Source of the DNA: SIG440 sp045591035
GTDB lineage: Bacteria > Bacillota > Clostridia > Monoglobales > Monoglobaceae
Direction of reading: 5' to 3'
DNA: 64,000 nucleotides
Assembly (NCBI GenBank): GCA_045591035.1
Contig: JAZNSG010000027.1
Location: forward strand, 23,249 to 87,248
Under the pieces are notes generated by a model. It did not search any database. It worked only from the letters and a program-made list of their open reading frames with translations, and was not told where the DNA came from. The position numbers were made by a program, and so were the translations under genes. Of the stretch, positions 34,648 to 42,112 are shown in pieces (the stretch's first letter is position 1; each line of letters starts with the position of its first letter).

Positions 34648-34792
34648 AAATTATTCCCGGAAAATATGAAAAAATACAAGAGTTAATCCCCGTAATTAAT
34701 TAATAAAATATTATCATATTCTTTACGTTCTTGTGCTATAAACTTATTTATTACACTACCTCTTATTTTACAATTCTCGACAGTCTTTATAA

Positions 34793-34819
34793 TATGATTT
34801 TGTCAAGTTAGGGACAAAA
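34793..34819 (+). repeat. 27-bp boundary repeat, copy E
   Basis: Identical over 27 bases to copy C at 27606-27632. The preceding ACAGTCTTTATAA extends similarity to copies D and F read in reverse. Confidence 0.8.
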
Positions 34820-34830
34820 AAATTTATTTT

Positions 34831-35039
34831 TTATACAGCAACTTGTCTTGCTTCAATATACAAGTCTATATCGTTAATAATATAGTTTTCTCCGGTGGTA
34901 TGCAATGCACCATAACATTCCATTATATATTTACAGACATTATATTTTTGAAACAACTGCATAACTTCTTTCCCTTTTAGATTTTTCGCTGACCTATATA
35001 TCTCAATGCAATAGATTAAAAATCTTCCTTCTTGCTCAT
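34831..35039 (-). pseudogene. DUF3791 protein gene with a one-base frameshift
   Basis: The readable C-terminal part (FLIYCIEIYRSAKNLKGKEV ... LHTTGENYIINDIDLYI) is a clear DUF3791 domain, a family often paired with DUF3990 in toxin-antitoxin-like loci. The proper start seems to be the ATG at 35039, with AGAGGTG seven bases upstream, reading MSKKEDF and then stopping. One more T in the five-T run at 35018-35022 would join MSKKEDF to LIYCIEIY. A GTG at 35049 opens the downstream frame but has no good ribosome site. Decay, phase variation or a sequencing error are all possible. No DUF3990 partner is present. Confidence 0.7.
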
Positions 35040-35096
35040 ACAGAAACACCTCTGTTATTCATCATCTTTTGATATATTTTCAATCAGATCACTTAA

Positions 35097-36281
35097 TCAT
35101 TTAACTTCTTTATATTTTCCTGAAATAACCTCTCCGTCTAATTGGCAATACGTACATAATTGATTTGCGTGACTAAACTGCAAAACGAACTTACTTCGTA
35201 TCATCGCACCAAAAGCATTTTGAGCATCTACATATGATACAATGGTAATGACATCATCTCTTCGACCGATTTGCCAAGAACCAGAATACCAATTAGGAAA
35301 ATCTGCCGAAGACGGAGAGCGAAGACACTGCTTAATCAATTCTTCTGATTGATATAAGTACAATGATTTTTCATCATCAGAAAGATAATAACGAGAAATA
35401 TTATCAAGAACTCCACCTTTAGATGAGTCAAATAAAGTAATATCTCCTGAACTAATATAATTAGTTGTGTAATTAGCACCATCATTCGTTAAAATCAGCG
35501 TACCGGATACAGTTTTTGAGGTATACTTAAAGGATTTCATGCCCTCAACACCTGCACCCTCAAATTCAGTAAATCCAGTCAATTCATTTATTCCTACAGA
35601 CTCGAAATCTTTTTTCACTTGTTCTGCTTCTTCTTCTGAAACACCACATTTTTTTACAATTAATTTGATAACTTTATCATTTTGTTTAACCGTTTTTTCT
35701 TCTTTTTTATTTTCTAACTTTTCGCTGTTTTTATCATCGGTTTCTTCATAACCACAAATTTGACATTTTTCAACTTTTTCATCTTCATTTTCTATAACAA
35801 TCTGCATAGTATGACCTTTCGCAGGAAAAACTTCCCTCTCTTTACGTCCACAATACCCACAAGTTCTCTCAGTCAAACCCTCTACTTCACATGTGGCTTC
35901 AGTAGAAGATACCAACACATATGCATGATTCTCCATATCTGCTACATATTCATCCGTATGTAAACTAAGAACAGCAGAGTTGATTAATATAGTAATAATA
36001 AAAAGTACAACAAAGAAAAGAGAGCTTGTCCAAAGTTTAAATTTGTTTAGTAATGGAAGTTTTTCTCTAATCTTGGTTTGAGATAAGAAAATATAAGGAG
36101 AAAGGAAAAAACAAAAAATAATTAAATTTGACAGTTTATTAATTACAAAATCTTTTGTTTCTAAATTAGGATATTTCCCCTCTGTCATAATCACAAGAAA
36201 TAATAAGCACCAAACAATTAAATACACGATAGACATAACCTTTTTCCATATTTTGTTTGAACGAAAGCCAAATAATTTCAT
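35097..36281 (-). CDS. membrane protein with cysteine-rich stalk, unknown function
   Basis: 394 residues. Three N-terminal hydrophobic helices (about residues 14-32, 48-67 and 86-106), then two paired-cysteine segments (CEVEGLTERTCGYCGRKE ending PAKGHT, and CQICGYEE), a form common in clostridial surface proteins, a charged coiled linker, and a C-terminal domain containing CLRSPSSADFP and YVDAQNAFGAMIR. The last part resembles a small domain found in many Firmicute hypothetical proteins. AAAGGAG precedes the ATG. Function unknown. Confidence 0.75.
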   Translation of the reverse strand: MKLFGFRSNKIWKKVMSIVYLIVWCLLFLVIMTEGKYPNLETKDFVINKLSNLIIFCFFLSPYIFLSQTKIREKLPLLNKFKLWTSSLFFVVLFIITILINSAVLSLHTDEYVADMENHAYVLVSSTEATCEVEGLTERTCGYCGRKEREVFPAKGHTMQIVIENEDEKVEKCQICGYEETDDKNSEKLENKKEEKTVKQNDKVIKLIVKKCGVSEEEAEQVKKDFESVGINELTGFTEFEGAGVEGMKSFKYTSKTVSGTLILTNDGANYTTNYISSGDITLFDSSKGGVLDNISRYYLSDDEKSLYLYQSEELIKQCLRSPSSADFPNWYSGSWQIGRRDDVITIVSYVDAQNAFGAMIRSKFVLQFSHANQLCTYCQLDGEVISGKYKEVK

Positions 36282-36371
36282 AATAAACGCTCCTTTAATA
36301 AAATTTTAAATATATAAATACAATATCAAGCTTCTTTCGACACAATTCGACTTTTGTCAAGTCAGGGTGAA

Positions 36372-36423
36372 TTTTTTGTCCCTTGTATATCAAAGCTTAT
36401 AAAGACTGTATATTCTGGATGCC
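36372..36423 (-). repeat. about 50-bp boundary repeat, copy F
   Basis: Nearly identical to copy D at 27947-27998. Directly before it, TTTTGTCAAGTCAGGG echoes copies C and E. It lies immediately left of the DUF559 element. Confidence 0.7.
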
Positions 36424-36430
36424 TCACACC

Positions 36431-36928
36431 AAAGCCTCCCTTGCCATCGGCCCCCTTGCCTAAAGGGGGCTGTCAGCGCAGCTGACTGGGGGATTCCCGG
36501 AGGTGTTAGTCGCAGGCTGACGGAGGGATTCTTTAACAACATTATCTATGTACTGGCACACTCCCTCAAAGTTTCTGTTTACTTCGTTGTTAGGTATTCT
36601 TATAACAGTCAAATTTCTTTGTTCTATTTTTTCTGTCCTGATTTTATCTTTCAGCAAACCTTTTTCTTCATAATGCTGTGAACCGTCAAGTTCAATAATC
36701 AACCTTGCGCTATGGCAATAGAAATCAACTATATAATTATCAATCACCTTTTGCCTTAAAAATCTAATGGGATAACTTTTCAAGAAATCATACCAAAGAT
36801 GTCGTTCTTCTTTTGTCATATTTTTACGCAGAATTTTTGCATTTGTTGTTAATTCTGTATTGTGTTTTCTTTCCATCTATCCCTCCACCGCTAAAGCGGT
36901 CCCCCTCCCTTTAGGCAAGGGAGGCTTT
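36431..36928. mobile_element. inverted-repeat element carrying a DUF559 endonuclease gene
   Basis: Perfect 15-bp terminal inverted repeats (AAAGCCTCCCTTGCC at 36431 and its inverse at 36914-36928). Inside each end are more palindromes: CCCCCTT/AAGGGGG, GTCAGC-GCA-GCTGAC, CCGCT/AGCGG and CTCCCTT/AAGGGAG. The only gene is the DUF559 protein, whose last 20 or so codons and ribosome site lie within the repeat sequence. A solo end copy is at 28474. Inferred to be a small mobile element. Confidence 0.6.
36460..36876 (-). CDS. DUF559 (Vsr-like) endonuclease-domain protein
   Basis: 138 residues. Restriction-endonuclease-like fold of the DUF559/very-short-patch-repair group: NMTKEERHLWYDFLKSYPIRFLRQKVIDNYIVDFYCHSARLIIELDGSQHYEEKG contains the acidic catalytic residues (VDFYC and IELDGSQH). 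The C-terminal extension after about residue 115 (SLRQPATNTSGNPPVS) is encoded by the element's palindromic end, and the GGAGGG ribosome site comes from the other end. This suggests that gene and repeat travel together. It probably nicks or cuts DNA; its target is unknown. Confidence 0.85.
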   Translation of the reverse strand: MERKHNTELTTNAKILRKNMTKEERHLWYDFLKSYPIRFLRQKVIDNYIVDFYCHSARLIIELDGSQHYEEKGLLKDKIRTEKIEQRNLTVIRIPNNEVNRNFEGVCQYIDNVVKESLRQPATNTSGNPPVSCADSPL

Positions 36929-36978
36929 TTATTTCGACAATATTTGACAATCTTTGTATATTAACATCAAGTTAAAAC

Positions 36979-37232
36979 CAAAAACAAGCTGACAACTTTG
37001 TTGTCGCGAATCGACTCTTCCATGAGTTCTCGCTTCGCTCCATGAATTGAATTCATTATAATTATTGTCGAGGAAACGGCGAAACGCCGTTTTTAGCGGA
37101 ACGAGTTCCGCAACTTTTAAGCAAGGAGCTTGAAAGCCTCGTATAATTGCAATAATGTCGGTCTATGGAAACAGCGTTTTCATAGGTGTTTGCGATAGGT
37201 CTCAAACAAAAACGCATATGCATTTCACCGAC
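36979..37232. repeat. cluster of nested palindromes
   Basis: A noncoding stretch built of hairpins. Early: GACAAC-TTT-GTTGTC and ATGAATT-G-AATTCAT. Then outer imperfect arms at 37054-37073 and 37137-37157 enclosing AAACGGCG-AAA-CGCCGTTT and GCGGAAC-GA-GTTCCGC. Then arms GTCGGT (37157) and ACCGAC (37227) enclosing CTATG/CATAG and GTTTG/CAAAC. It could fold like two cloverleaves. No convincing gene; a 62-codon frame across it has no ribosome site. Confidence 0.55.
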
Positions 37233-37271
37233 TATTATTATAGCATACAAAAGTAAATTTTCAAGTAATTA

Positions 37272-38045
37272 CTAATCAAAATATATGCCGAAATATGGCC
37301 CTGATAATTCCCCGGGGAAAACCATATAAGTAGGCGCACCATTTTTGTCGGGATAAGAATACTTCACCGTTTCTGCCCCTAATTCCGAGCCAATAAAATT
37401 AGCTGTTTCCTCAGGTTTTTCTGCAATTAATTCTTTTATAAAGACAGTTTCTTTTTCCTTATGCAAAAATGCAAATTCTGCTCTTCCCCCAGCATTCTGT
37501 ATCTCATAAAATTCACCACTATACATAGTCTTGGCAAACAGCAACATTTCGGCATCCCATTTTATAAAATTTCTTTCACCAAAAAACAGATTACGCAGAG
37601 CTTCATATTCTTTTACAGTTATTTTTTTAAGACTCCGTTTTGACTTATTTGTTTTCTTCACGTAAAGCTCTTTTTTTGCAAGTAAAGGTACTTTTACAAA
37701 ATCCATTTTTGCATAGAATTCAAAAAGGCTTTCGTTTTGTGGTACTAAAACAAGAAAAGCATACTTTTGACTGTCTTTTACGCTATCCATTAAAGATTTA
37801 CATATCCCTTGCCCTCTATAATCAGGATGAGTAGCTACAGCATAAATATATCCTCCGTTTTTATTATCGTATTCCACAGGCAGAACAGAGAGCATTCCTT
37901 TTACAATTCCGTTATCCTCGTAAACAACAAAGTATTTCAGAAGAGTTTCGAGATATTTATCTATGTCATTTACACTATCGCCAAAAGCCTTGTTCCAAAG
38001 CCATATAATCTGGTTCCTATGGCGTATGTCGGCCGGTAAAATCAT
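37272..38045 (-). CDS. GNAT-family N-acetyltransferase
   Basis: 257 residues: N-terminal GNAT fold with the acetyl-CoA pyrophosphate loop in ATHPDYRGQGICKSLMDSV and a separate C-terminal domain from about residue 135. The layout recalls two-domain Eis-like acetyltransferases. Its start overlaps the DUF2156 stop by four bases (ATGA), so it is cotranslated in the scfA-scfB-decarboxylase operon. Substrate unknown. Confidence 0.85.
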   Translation of the reverse strand: MILPADIRHRNQIIWLWNKAFGDSVNDIDKYLETLLKYFVVYEDNGIVKGMLSVLPVEYDNKNGGYIYAVATHPDYRGQGICKSLMDSVKDSQKYAFLVLVPQNESLFEFYAKMDFVKVPLLAKKELYVKKTNKSKRSLKKITVKEYEALRNLFFGERNFIKWDAEMLLFAKTMYSGEFYEIQNAGGRAEFAFLHKEKETVFIKELIAEKPEETANFIGSELGAETVKYSYPDKNGAPTYMVFPGELSGPYFGIYFD

Positions 38046-38932
38046 ACATTTTGTTCCTTTACTTCGTATTTTTTTACAATTTCGACAGGTTTATATGAAA
38101 GCTTGGCTTTCCTCAATTTTTCATCACCTGCATCATCTTCCCTGTTCACGAACTCATACTCCATACAGTTATGGCGAACAAACTCCCTATTTATAATCTG
38201 ATATGCACCGGTAATATGCGAAAAGGCTTTTTCGATGTGTACCAAAAAGGTTTTGTCATTAAGCCTGTCACCAAGAGAAAAGGCCACAACTTCTCCTCCG
38301 CATCTAATAAGACCGCCTGAAAGTTTCAATTCACTAATATGCGCAAGTGCACGTTTAACCACCTGAGTTTCATCCGAGAGTCCCTTTTTGCTTCCAGCAT
38401 CAACCATTTGACACCACTTCTCATGCATTTTAACTACTTCTTCAACATTTTCAGTTGTTATTTCTTCGTAACTCCAATCGGGATTTTCAGCAATAAATCT
38501 ATTAATATGATTTCTCTTTGCGCTGAGCTTTTTCCCCTTTAAAGTCGCAAGTTCTTCCCTCAAATACACATAATCTCCGTCATCTCGTACTTCTCTGAAC
38601 ACAAACCGTCCCGGAGCTATAGACTCTAAATATGCTTTATTTTTCTCACTTACGCTATAAAAACACACCTTTTCTTTCAGCAGTTTTTTTACAGCTGCAT
38701 CTATATCTCCGGTTCCACAAGGAAAAAGATAGGACTTTTTATCTCCGCCGCTCCTTATAAGCAAAACATCATCTTCTATTTTAAATTCAATATTAAATAC
38801 GTCCTGCCATAAAAACAGTGTAGTAAAATTATATTCAAGACTTGGACAATCGCATTTTGTCAATATTTCATCTATTGCCTTCTTGTCTTCTATTTTTGCT
38901 CTTTTAAATTGAGGTTTAATTTGTTCCTCCAT
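38042..38932 (-). CDS. DUF2156 acyltransferase-like protein
   Basis: 296 residues with two GNAT-like halves, the DUF2156/LPG-synthase C-terminal fold that in other proteins moves aminoacyl groups to lipids. There is no membrane domain, so it is the stand-alone cytoplasmic form. Recognisable segments are SAKRNHINRF, GGEVVAFSLGDRLNDKTFLVHIEKA and INREFVRHNCMEYEFVNREDD. It may modify amino groups together with the following GNAT protein; real substrates are not known. Confidence 0.85.
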   Translation of the reverse strand: MEEQIKPQFKRAKIEDKKAIDEILTKCDCPSLEYNFTTLFLWQDVFNIEFKIEDDVLLIRSGGDKKSYLFPCGTGDIDAAVKKLLKEKVCFYSVSEKNKAYLESIAPGRFVFREVRDDGDYVYLREELATLKGKKLSAKRNHINRFIAENPDWSYEEITTENVEEVVKMHEKWCQMVDAGSKKGLSDETQVVKRALAHISELKLSGGLIRCGGEVVAFSLGDRLNDKTFLVHIEKAFSHITGAYQIINREFVRHNCMEYEFVNREDDAGDEKLRKAKLSYKPVEIVKKYEVKEQNV

Positions 38933-38984
38933 AATTTCTCCTTTATATAATACTTAAGCCTATTTTATAGCGGATATATTTCTA

Positions 38985-40316
38985 CTATTTTACCACAAGG
39001 CACTCTTCGATTCCATAATACTCAAAGCACTCAATTGCAGACTCACTCACTTCTTCACCACAGACCAAAACAGGCACCGCGGGGGGACAGTTTATGCTCA
39101 AATCCGCAAGAATTCGACCTTTTGCATCATTTACAGATACTTTTTCACTCTCGGAAAGCATAGCTCTTCTGATTGGCATAACCCTTTTAGGTTCTTCCAA
39201 TTGGGGACTGACAGACTTCACTTTATCTTTTCGTGGGATGCTTGTGAGTGCTTTTTCAAGGAGTTTTAGTTCCTTTTTGCCGGTATTTGAAGAAAACATC
39301 ATTACCACAAAATCCGGGTCAGCAAACTCACATATAATATTATCCTGTTCAAGGAGTTTCGCTAAATCCAATCCCATATATCCATAATCTTTCCCCAAAA
39401 TGGTCATTTTCAAAGGCTCATCTCCAAAAAACGAATATCCGCATTCTTCAAGACGCATTTTCATTTCGCCGACCATTTTTGATACTTCCTCGACATCCTC
39501 TGAAAAACCTTTTTCAAGGTACTTGTTCACCTTGTCAAGAGACTGCAAAATCAAATACGACGGACTTGTTGACGCAAAATTCGACATAGCCCTCTCAACA
39601 TAGTCAAACAAAAACTCCGGTGCATTTTTTGACAAATGGAGATATGCCCCACCCGTAAGCACCGGCAATGTTTTATGTGCCGAGTCGCAACAAATATCCA
39701 CACCCAAATCCAAAGGATGCATGGATTTTTTAAGAAACTTTAAATATGCACCATGAGCATTGTCCACAACGAAAAGCACATTATATTTCTTGCATAAAGT
39801 CGCCAAGCCCTCTATATCAGCAATATTTCCCGGGTAATCAGGGCTTGTGACATAAAGTGCCGCAGGTGACTTTTCGGCAATCATTTTTTCTATAGTCCCC
39901 AAATCAGGCCTACACGAAAGAAGGCTGTTATCCTTTGAGAAAATCCATTCAACCTGAGCATCCATCATAGCCGCAGCTGAAACAAAGGTTTTGTGAGCAT
40001 TACGAAAAGCCAATATCAAAGGCTTTTTCCCCATTTTTTGAGCATAAATACCAGAAAGAAAAACCATCGCCCTGATTGCCAATGATGAACCTTCAGTCGA
40101 GTATACCGTCTTTCCCGAACCAAAAAGGCGTGATGCATTTGCTTCACTTTCTTTTATAATTCCTTTAGCATTATACAAAACATCTGCGCCACAAATCTCG
40201 GTTATATCAAATGGCTCAGGCCCAAGCGTCTGTTTTCCCTTATGCCCGGGCATATGAAACCGACAAGCTTTTTTTTCATTATATTCTTTAACAAAATCAA
40301 AGATGGGTGTATTCAT
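38985..40316 (-). CDS. Orn/Lys/Arg decarboxylase-family PLP enzyme
   Basis: 443 residues, the short single-domain form (YaaO/SpeA-like) of fold type I basic amino acid decarboxylases. Signatures: HMPGHKGK near the start, STEGSSLAIRAMVF, VDNAHGAYLKF, and the PLP lysine in DSAHKTLPVLTGGAYLH. It probably decarboxylates lysine, arginine or ornithine to a polyamine precursor. I use the ATG at 40316; it overlaps the ribosome-exit region of scfB (stop at 40319), so expression is coupled to the SCIFF maturase. Confidence 0.87.
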   Translation of the reverse strand: MNTPIFDFVKEYNEKKACRFHMPGHKGKQTLGPEPFDITEICGADVLYNAKGIIKESEANASRLFGSGKTVYSTEGSSLAIRAMVFLSGIYAQKMGKKPLILAFRNAHKTFVSAAAMMDAQVEWIFSKDNSLLSCRPDLGTIEKMIAEKSPAALYVTSPDYPGNIADIEGLATLCKKYNVLFVVDNAHGAYLKFLKKSMHPLDLGVDICCDSAHKTLPVLTGGAYLHLSKNAPEFLFDYVERAMSNFASTSPSYLILQSLDKVNKYLEKGFSEDVEEVSKMVGEMKMRLEECGYSFFGDEPLKMTILGKDYGYMGLDLAKLLEQDNIICEFADPDFVVMMFSSNTGKKELKLLEKALTSIPRKDKVKSVSPQLEEPKRVMPIRRAMLSESEKVSVNDAKGRILADLSINCPPAVPVLVCGEEVSESAIECFEYYGIEECLVVK

Positions 40317-40318
40317 AA

Positions 40319-41713
40319 TCAATCAACCAATTTCCTGGATACTTCCAAAAATATCGCACATTCCATTCTCTTTCTGAAAAGCTCACAGCCCTGGCTGTAA
40401 ACTCCTTTTATGCTGCCCGTAGCATGATAAGCATTCGCAGCACAACCACCTGAGCAATAAAGCTTTGCCCAACAATCCCTGCATTCAGGTCTGGAATATA
40501 CGTTGCATGACTTAAAATCACATTGAGTCTCAGTATTTGTCACGCCTTCCCATATATCCCCAAGTCTGAACTTTTCGTCACCAACAAACTGATGACAAGG
40601 ATAAAGGTCGCCCCAAGGGGTGACTGCCATATATTCAGTTCCCGAGCCGCACCCTGAAATCTTTTTATAGATACACGGTCCACCCGTCAAATCAATCATA
40701 TAGTGATAGAAGGTGAATGGTTTGCCCGATTTTTCCCGAAACAGCATAAGCTCCGCAAGTTCCTCGTATTGCTTTAAAACAATCTCAACGTCCGATTCTG
40801 TAAGTGCCGACTTGTCATTGGGTGCACAAACAACAGGCTCCATACTCAGTTCACTGAATCCCAAATCAAGCATGGTTTTTATATCATTCAGAAAATCAGG
40901 GTTTTCGTGGGTGAAGGTACCACGCATATAGTAGTCCTTCCCGCCACGGGCATTAACCAATTTTTGAAATTTGGGTACAATAGTCTCCCAGCTTCCTTTG
41001 CCTGAATAGTCTACTCTGTATTTGTCATGAATTTCTTTTCTTCCGTCAAGGCTTAAAACTACGTTGCTCATTTCCTTGTTTGCAAACTCAATTACATCAT
41101 CATCAATAAGCACACCGTTTGTAGTAAGAGTAAAGCGAAAATTCTTTCCGGTTTCTTTTTCTCTTTCTCTGGCATAGGCTACCAAACCCTTAACCACATC
41201 AAAATTCATAAGTGGCTCACCGCCAAAAAAATCGACCTCAAGGTTGTGACGTGTTCCCGAATTTTCTATAAGAAAATCAAGTGCTCGTTTTCCCGTTTCA
41301 AGGCTCATAACCCCTCTGTCGCCCGAGTATTTTCCCTGACTTGCAAAGCAGTATGCACAGTTAAGGTTGCAGGTATGGGCAACGTGAAGGCAAAGTGCTT
41401 TTATAACATTTGATGTTTTTTCCTTAAGCTCCCCTGCCATGGGTTCAAAGGTATCCTCTGAAAACAGCTTTCCCGCCATTTTGAGTTCTTCAATCTGTTC
41501 ATAACATTCCCTGACTTCGGGCTCGGTCACCTCGGGATTGTTTTCGTAACTTTTGAGTATTTTTTCAATTATGTCGTCCTTTTTCATATCCTCAAACAGA
41601 CCTATTATGTCATACGCCACGTCGTCGAGAACATGCACAGAACCTGAATATGCATCCACAGCAATATTCAAACCACCCTGTTTGTATCTGTGTACCAAAG
41701 CAAAATCCCCCAT
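40319..41713 (-). CDS. scfB: SCIFF peptide radical SAM maturase
   Basis: About 464 residues. Installs thioether crosslinks in the SCIFF precursor peptide. N-terminal precursor-recognition domain (RiPP recognition element, about residues 1-90), then the radical SAM site CNLNCAYC with cysteines at 115, 119 and 122, GGEPLMNF, and a C-terminal SPASM region with auxiliary-cluster cysteines (CGSGTEYMA, YPCH, PECRDCWAKLYCSGGCAANAYH). The start at 41713 (MGDFALVHRYK) matches family N-termini; upstream in-frame ATGs at 41749 and 41743 would place the attenuator hairpin inside the gene. Directly after the precursor gene. Confidence 0.93.
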   Translation of the reverse strand: MGDFALVHRYKQGGLNIAVDAYSGSVHVLDDVAYDIIGLFEDMKKDDIIEKILKSYENNPEVTEPEVRECYEQIEELKMAGKLFSEDTFEPMAGELKEKTSNVIKALCLHVAHTCNLNCAYCFASQGKYSGDRGVMSLETGKRALDFLIENSGTRHNLEVDFFGGEPLMNFDVVKGLVAYAREREKETGKNFRFTLTTNGVLIDDDVIEFANKEMSNVVLSLDGRKEIHDKYRVDYSGKGSWETIVPKFQKLVNARGGKDYYMRGTFTHENPDFLNDIKTMLDLGFSELSMEPVVCAPNDKSALTESDVEIVLKQYEELAELMLFREKSGKPFTFYHYMIDLTGGPCIYKKISGCGSGTEYMAVTPWGDLYPCHQFVGDEKFRLGDIWEGVTNTETQCDFKSCNVYSRPECRDCWAKLYCSGGCAANAYHATGSIKGVYSQGCELFRKRMECAIFLEVSRKLVD

Positions 41714-41725
41714 ATCACAAAGAAA

Positions 41726-41741
41726 GCCGCCTTTCGGCGGC
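41726..41741 (-). terminator. attenuator hairpin between scfA and scfB
   Basis: GCCGCC-GAAA-GGCGGC on the minus strand, followed by TTTCTTTG, 12 bases before the scfB start. The U-run is imperfect, so partial termination is likely. This would give more precursor mRNA than maturase mRNA. Confidence 0.65.
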
Positions 41742-41751
41742 ATTCTCAAAA

Positions 41752-41901
41752 TTATTTATTGTTATCATTCTCGCACTTCTGGTTTGCAATACCGCAACTA
41801 GTTTTGCAGGCAGACTGACAAGATGTCTGGCATTCGCCGCAACCGCCTTTAACTGCACTCTTGCACAAATCACGAGTTTCAAGTGTTTTTATGTGTTTCA
41901 T
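41752..41901 (-). CDS. scfA: SCIFF ribosomal peptide precursor
   Basis: 49 residues starting MKHIKTLETRDLCKSAVKGG; six of the cysteines fall in the classic C-x2-C-x3-C-x3-C-x3-C-type cluster. Cysteines are at 13, 21, 24, 28, 32, 36 and 43, and the threonines and serines between them are possible crosslink acceptors. SCIFF peptides are nearly universal in Clostridia, always beside their radical SAM maturase; the mature function is unknown. The ATG at 41901 has GGAGG eight bases upstream; a longer frame to 41973 is rejected. Driven by a strong extended -10 promoter. Confidence 0.93.
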   Translation of the reverse strand: MKHIKTLETRDLCKSAVKGGCGECQTSCQSACKTSCGIANQKCENDNNK

Positions 41902-41944
41902 TTTAATTATCCTCCAATTTCTGAATCGTCTGTTATTTGAAAAT

Positions 41945-41973
41945 ATTATAGCACACAAATTTCCAAAAGTCAA
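41945..41973 (-). promoter_or_regulatory. promoter of the SCIFF operon
   Basis: Minus strand TTGACT, 17-base spacer ending TGC, then TATAAT (extended -10). Confidence 0.85.
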
Positions 41974-42051
41974 GTGCTTTTAACTTCTGTGAATTTATGT
42001 CAGGCTTTTGTTTTGATTAAAATTATAACATGATAATTAGGTCGACAAACC

Positions 42052-42080
42052 TTGTTTTTTTTCATGCTCTATGTTATAAT
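42052..42080 (+). promoter_or_regulatory. promoter of yhaO-yhaN
   Basis: TTGTTT, 17-base spacer, TATAAT, 33 bases before the start. Confidence 0.6.
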
Positions 42081-42112
42081 GAAACCATATCAAAAGAAAG
42101 GCAGTAGATTTT

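Noticed and set aside
34648..34792. A transposase pseudogene after the 34.6-kb hairpin
   Set aside because: Only about 15 codons look protein-like before stops appear in all frames; too little to assign to an IS family.
37062..37250. A 62-codon minus-strand frame in the palindrome cluster
   Set aside because: No ribosome site, and the whole frame is made of inverted repeats; structure explains it better than coding.
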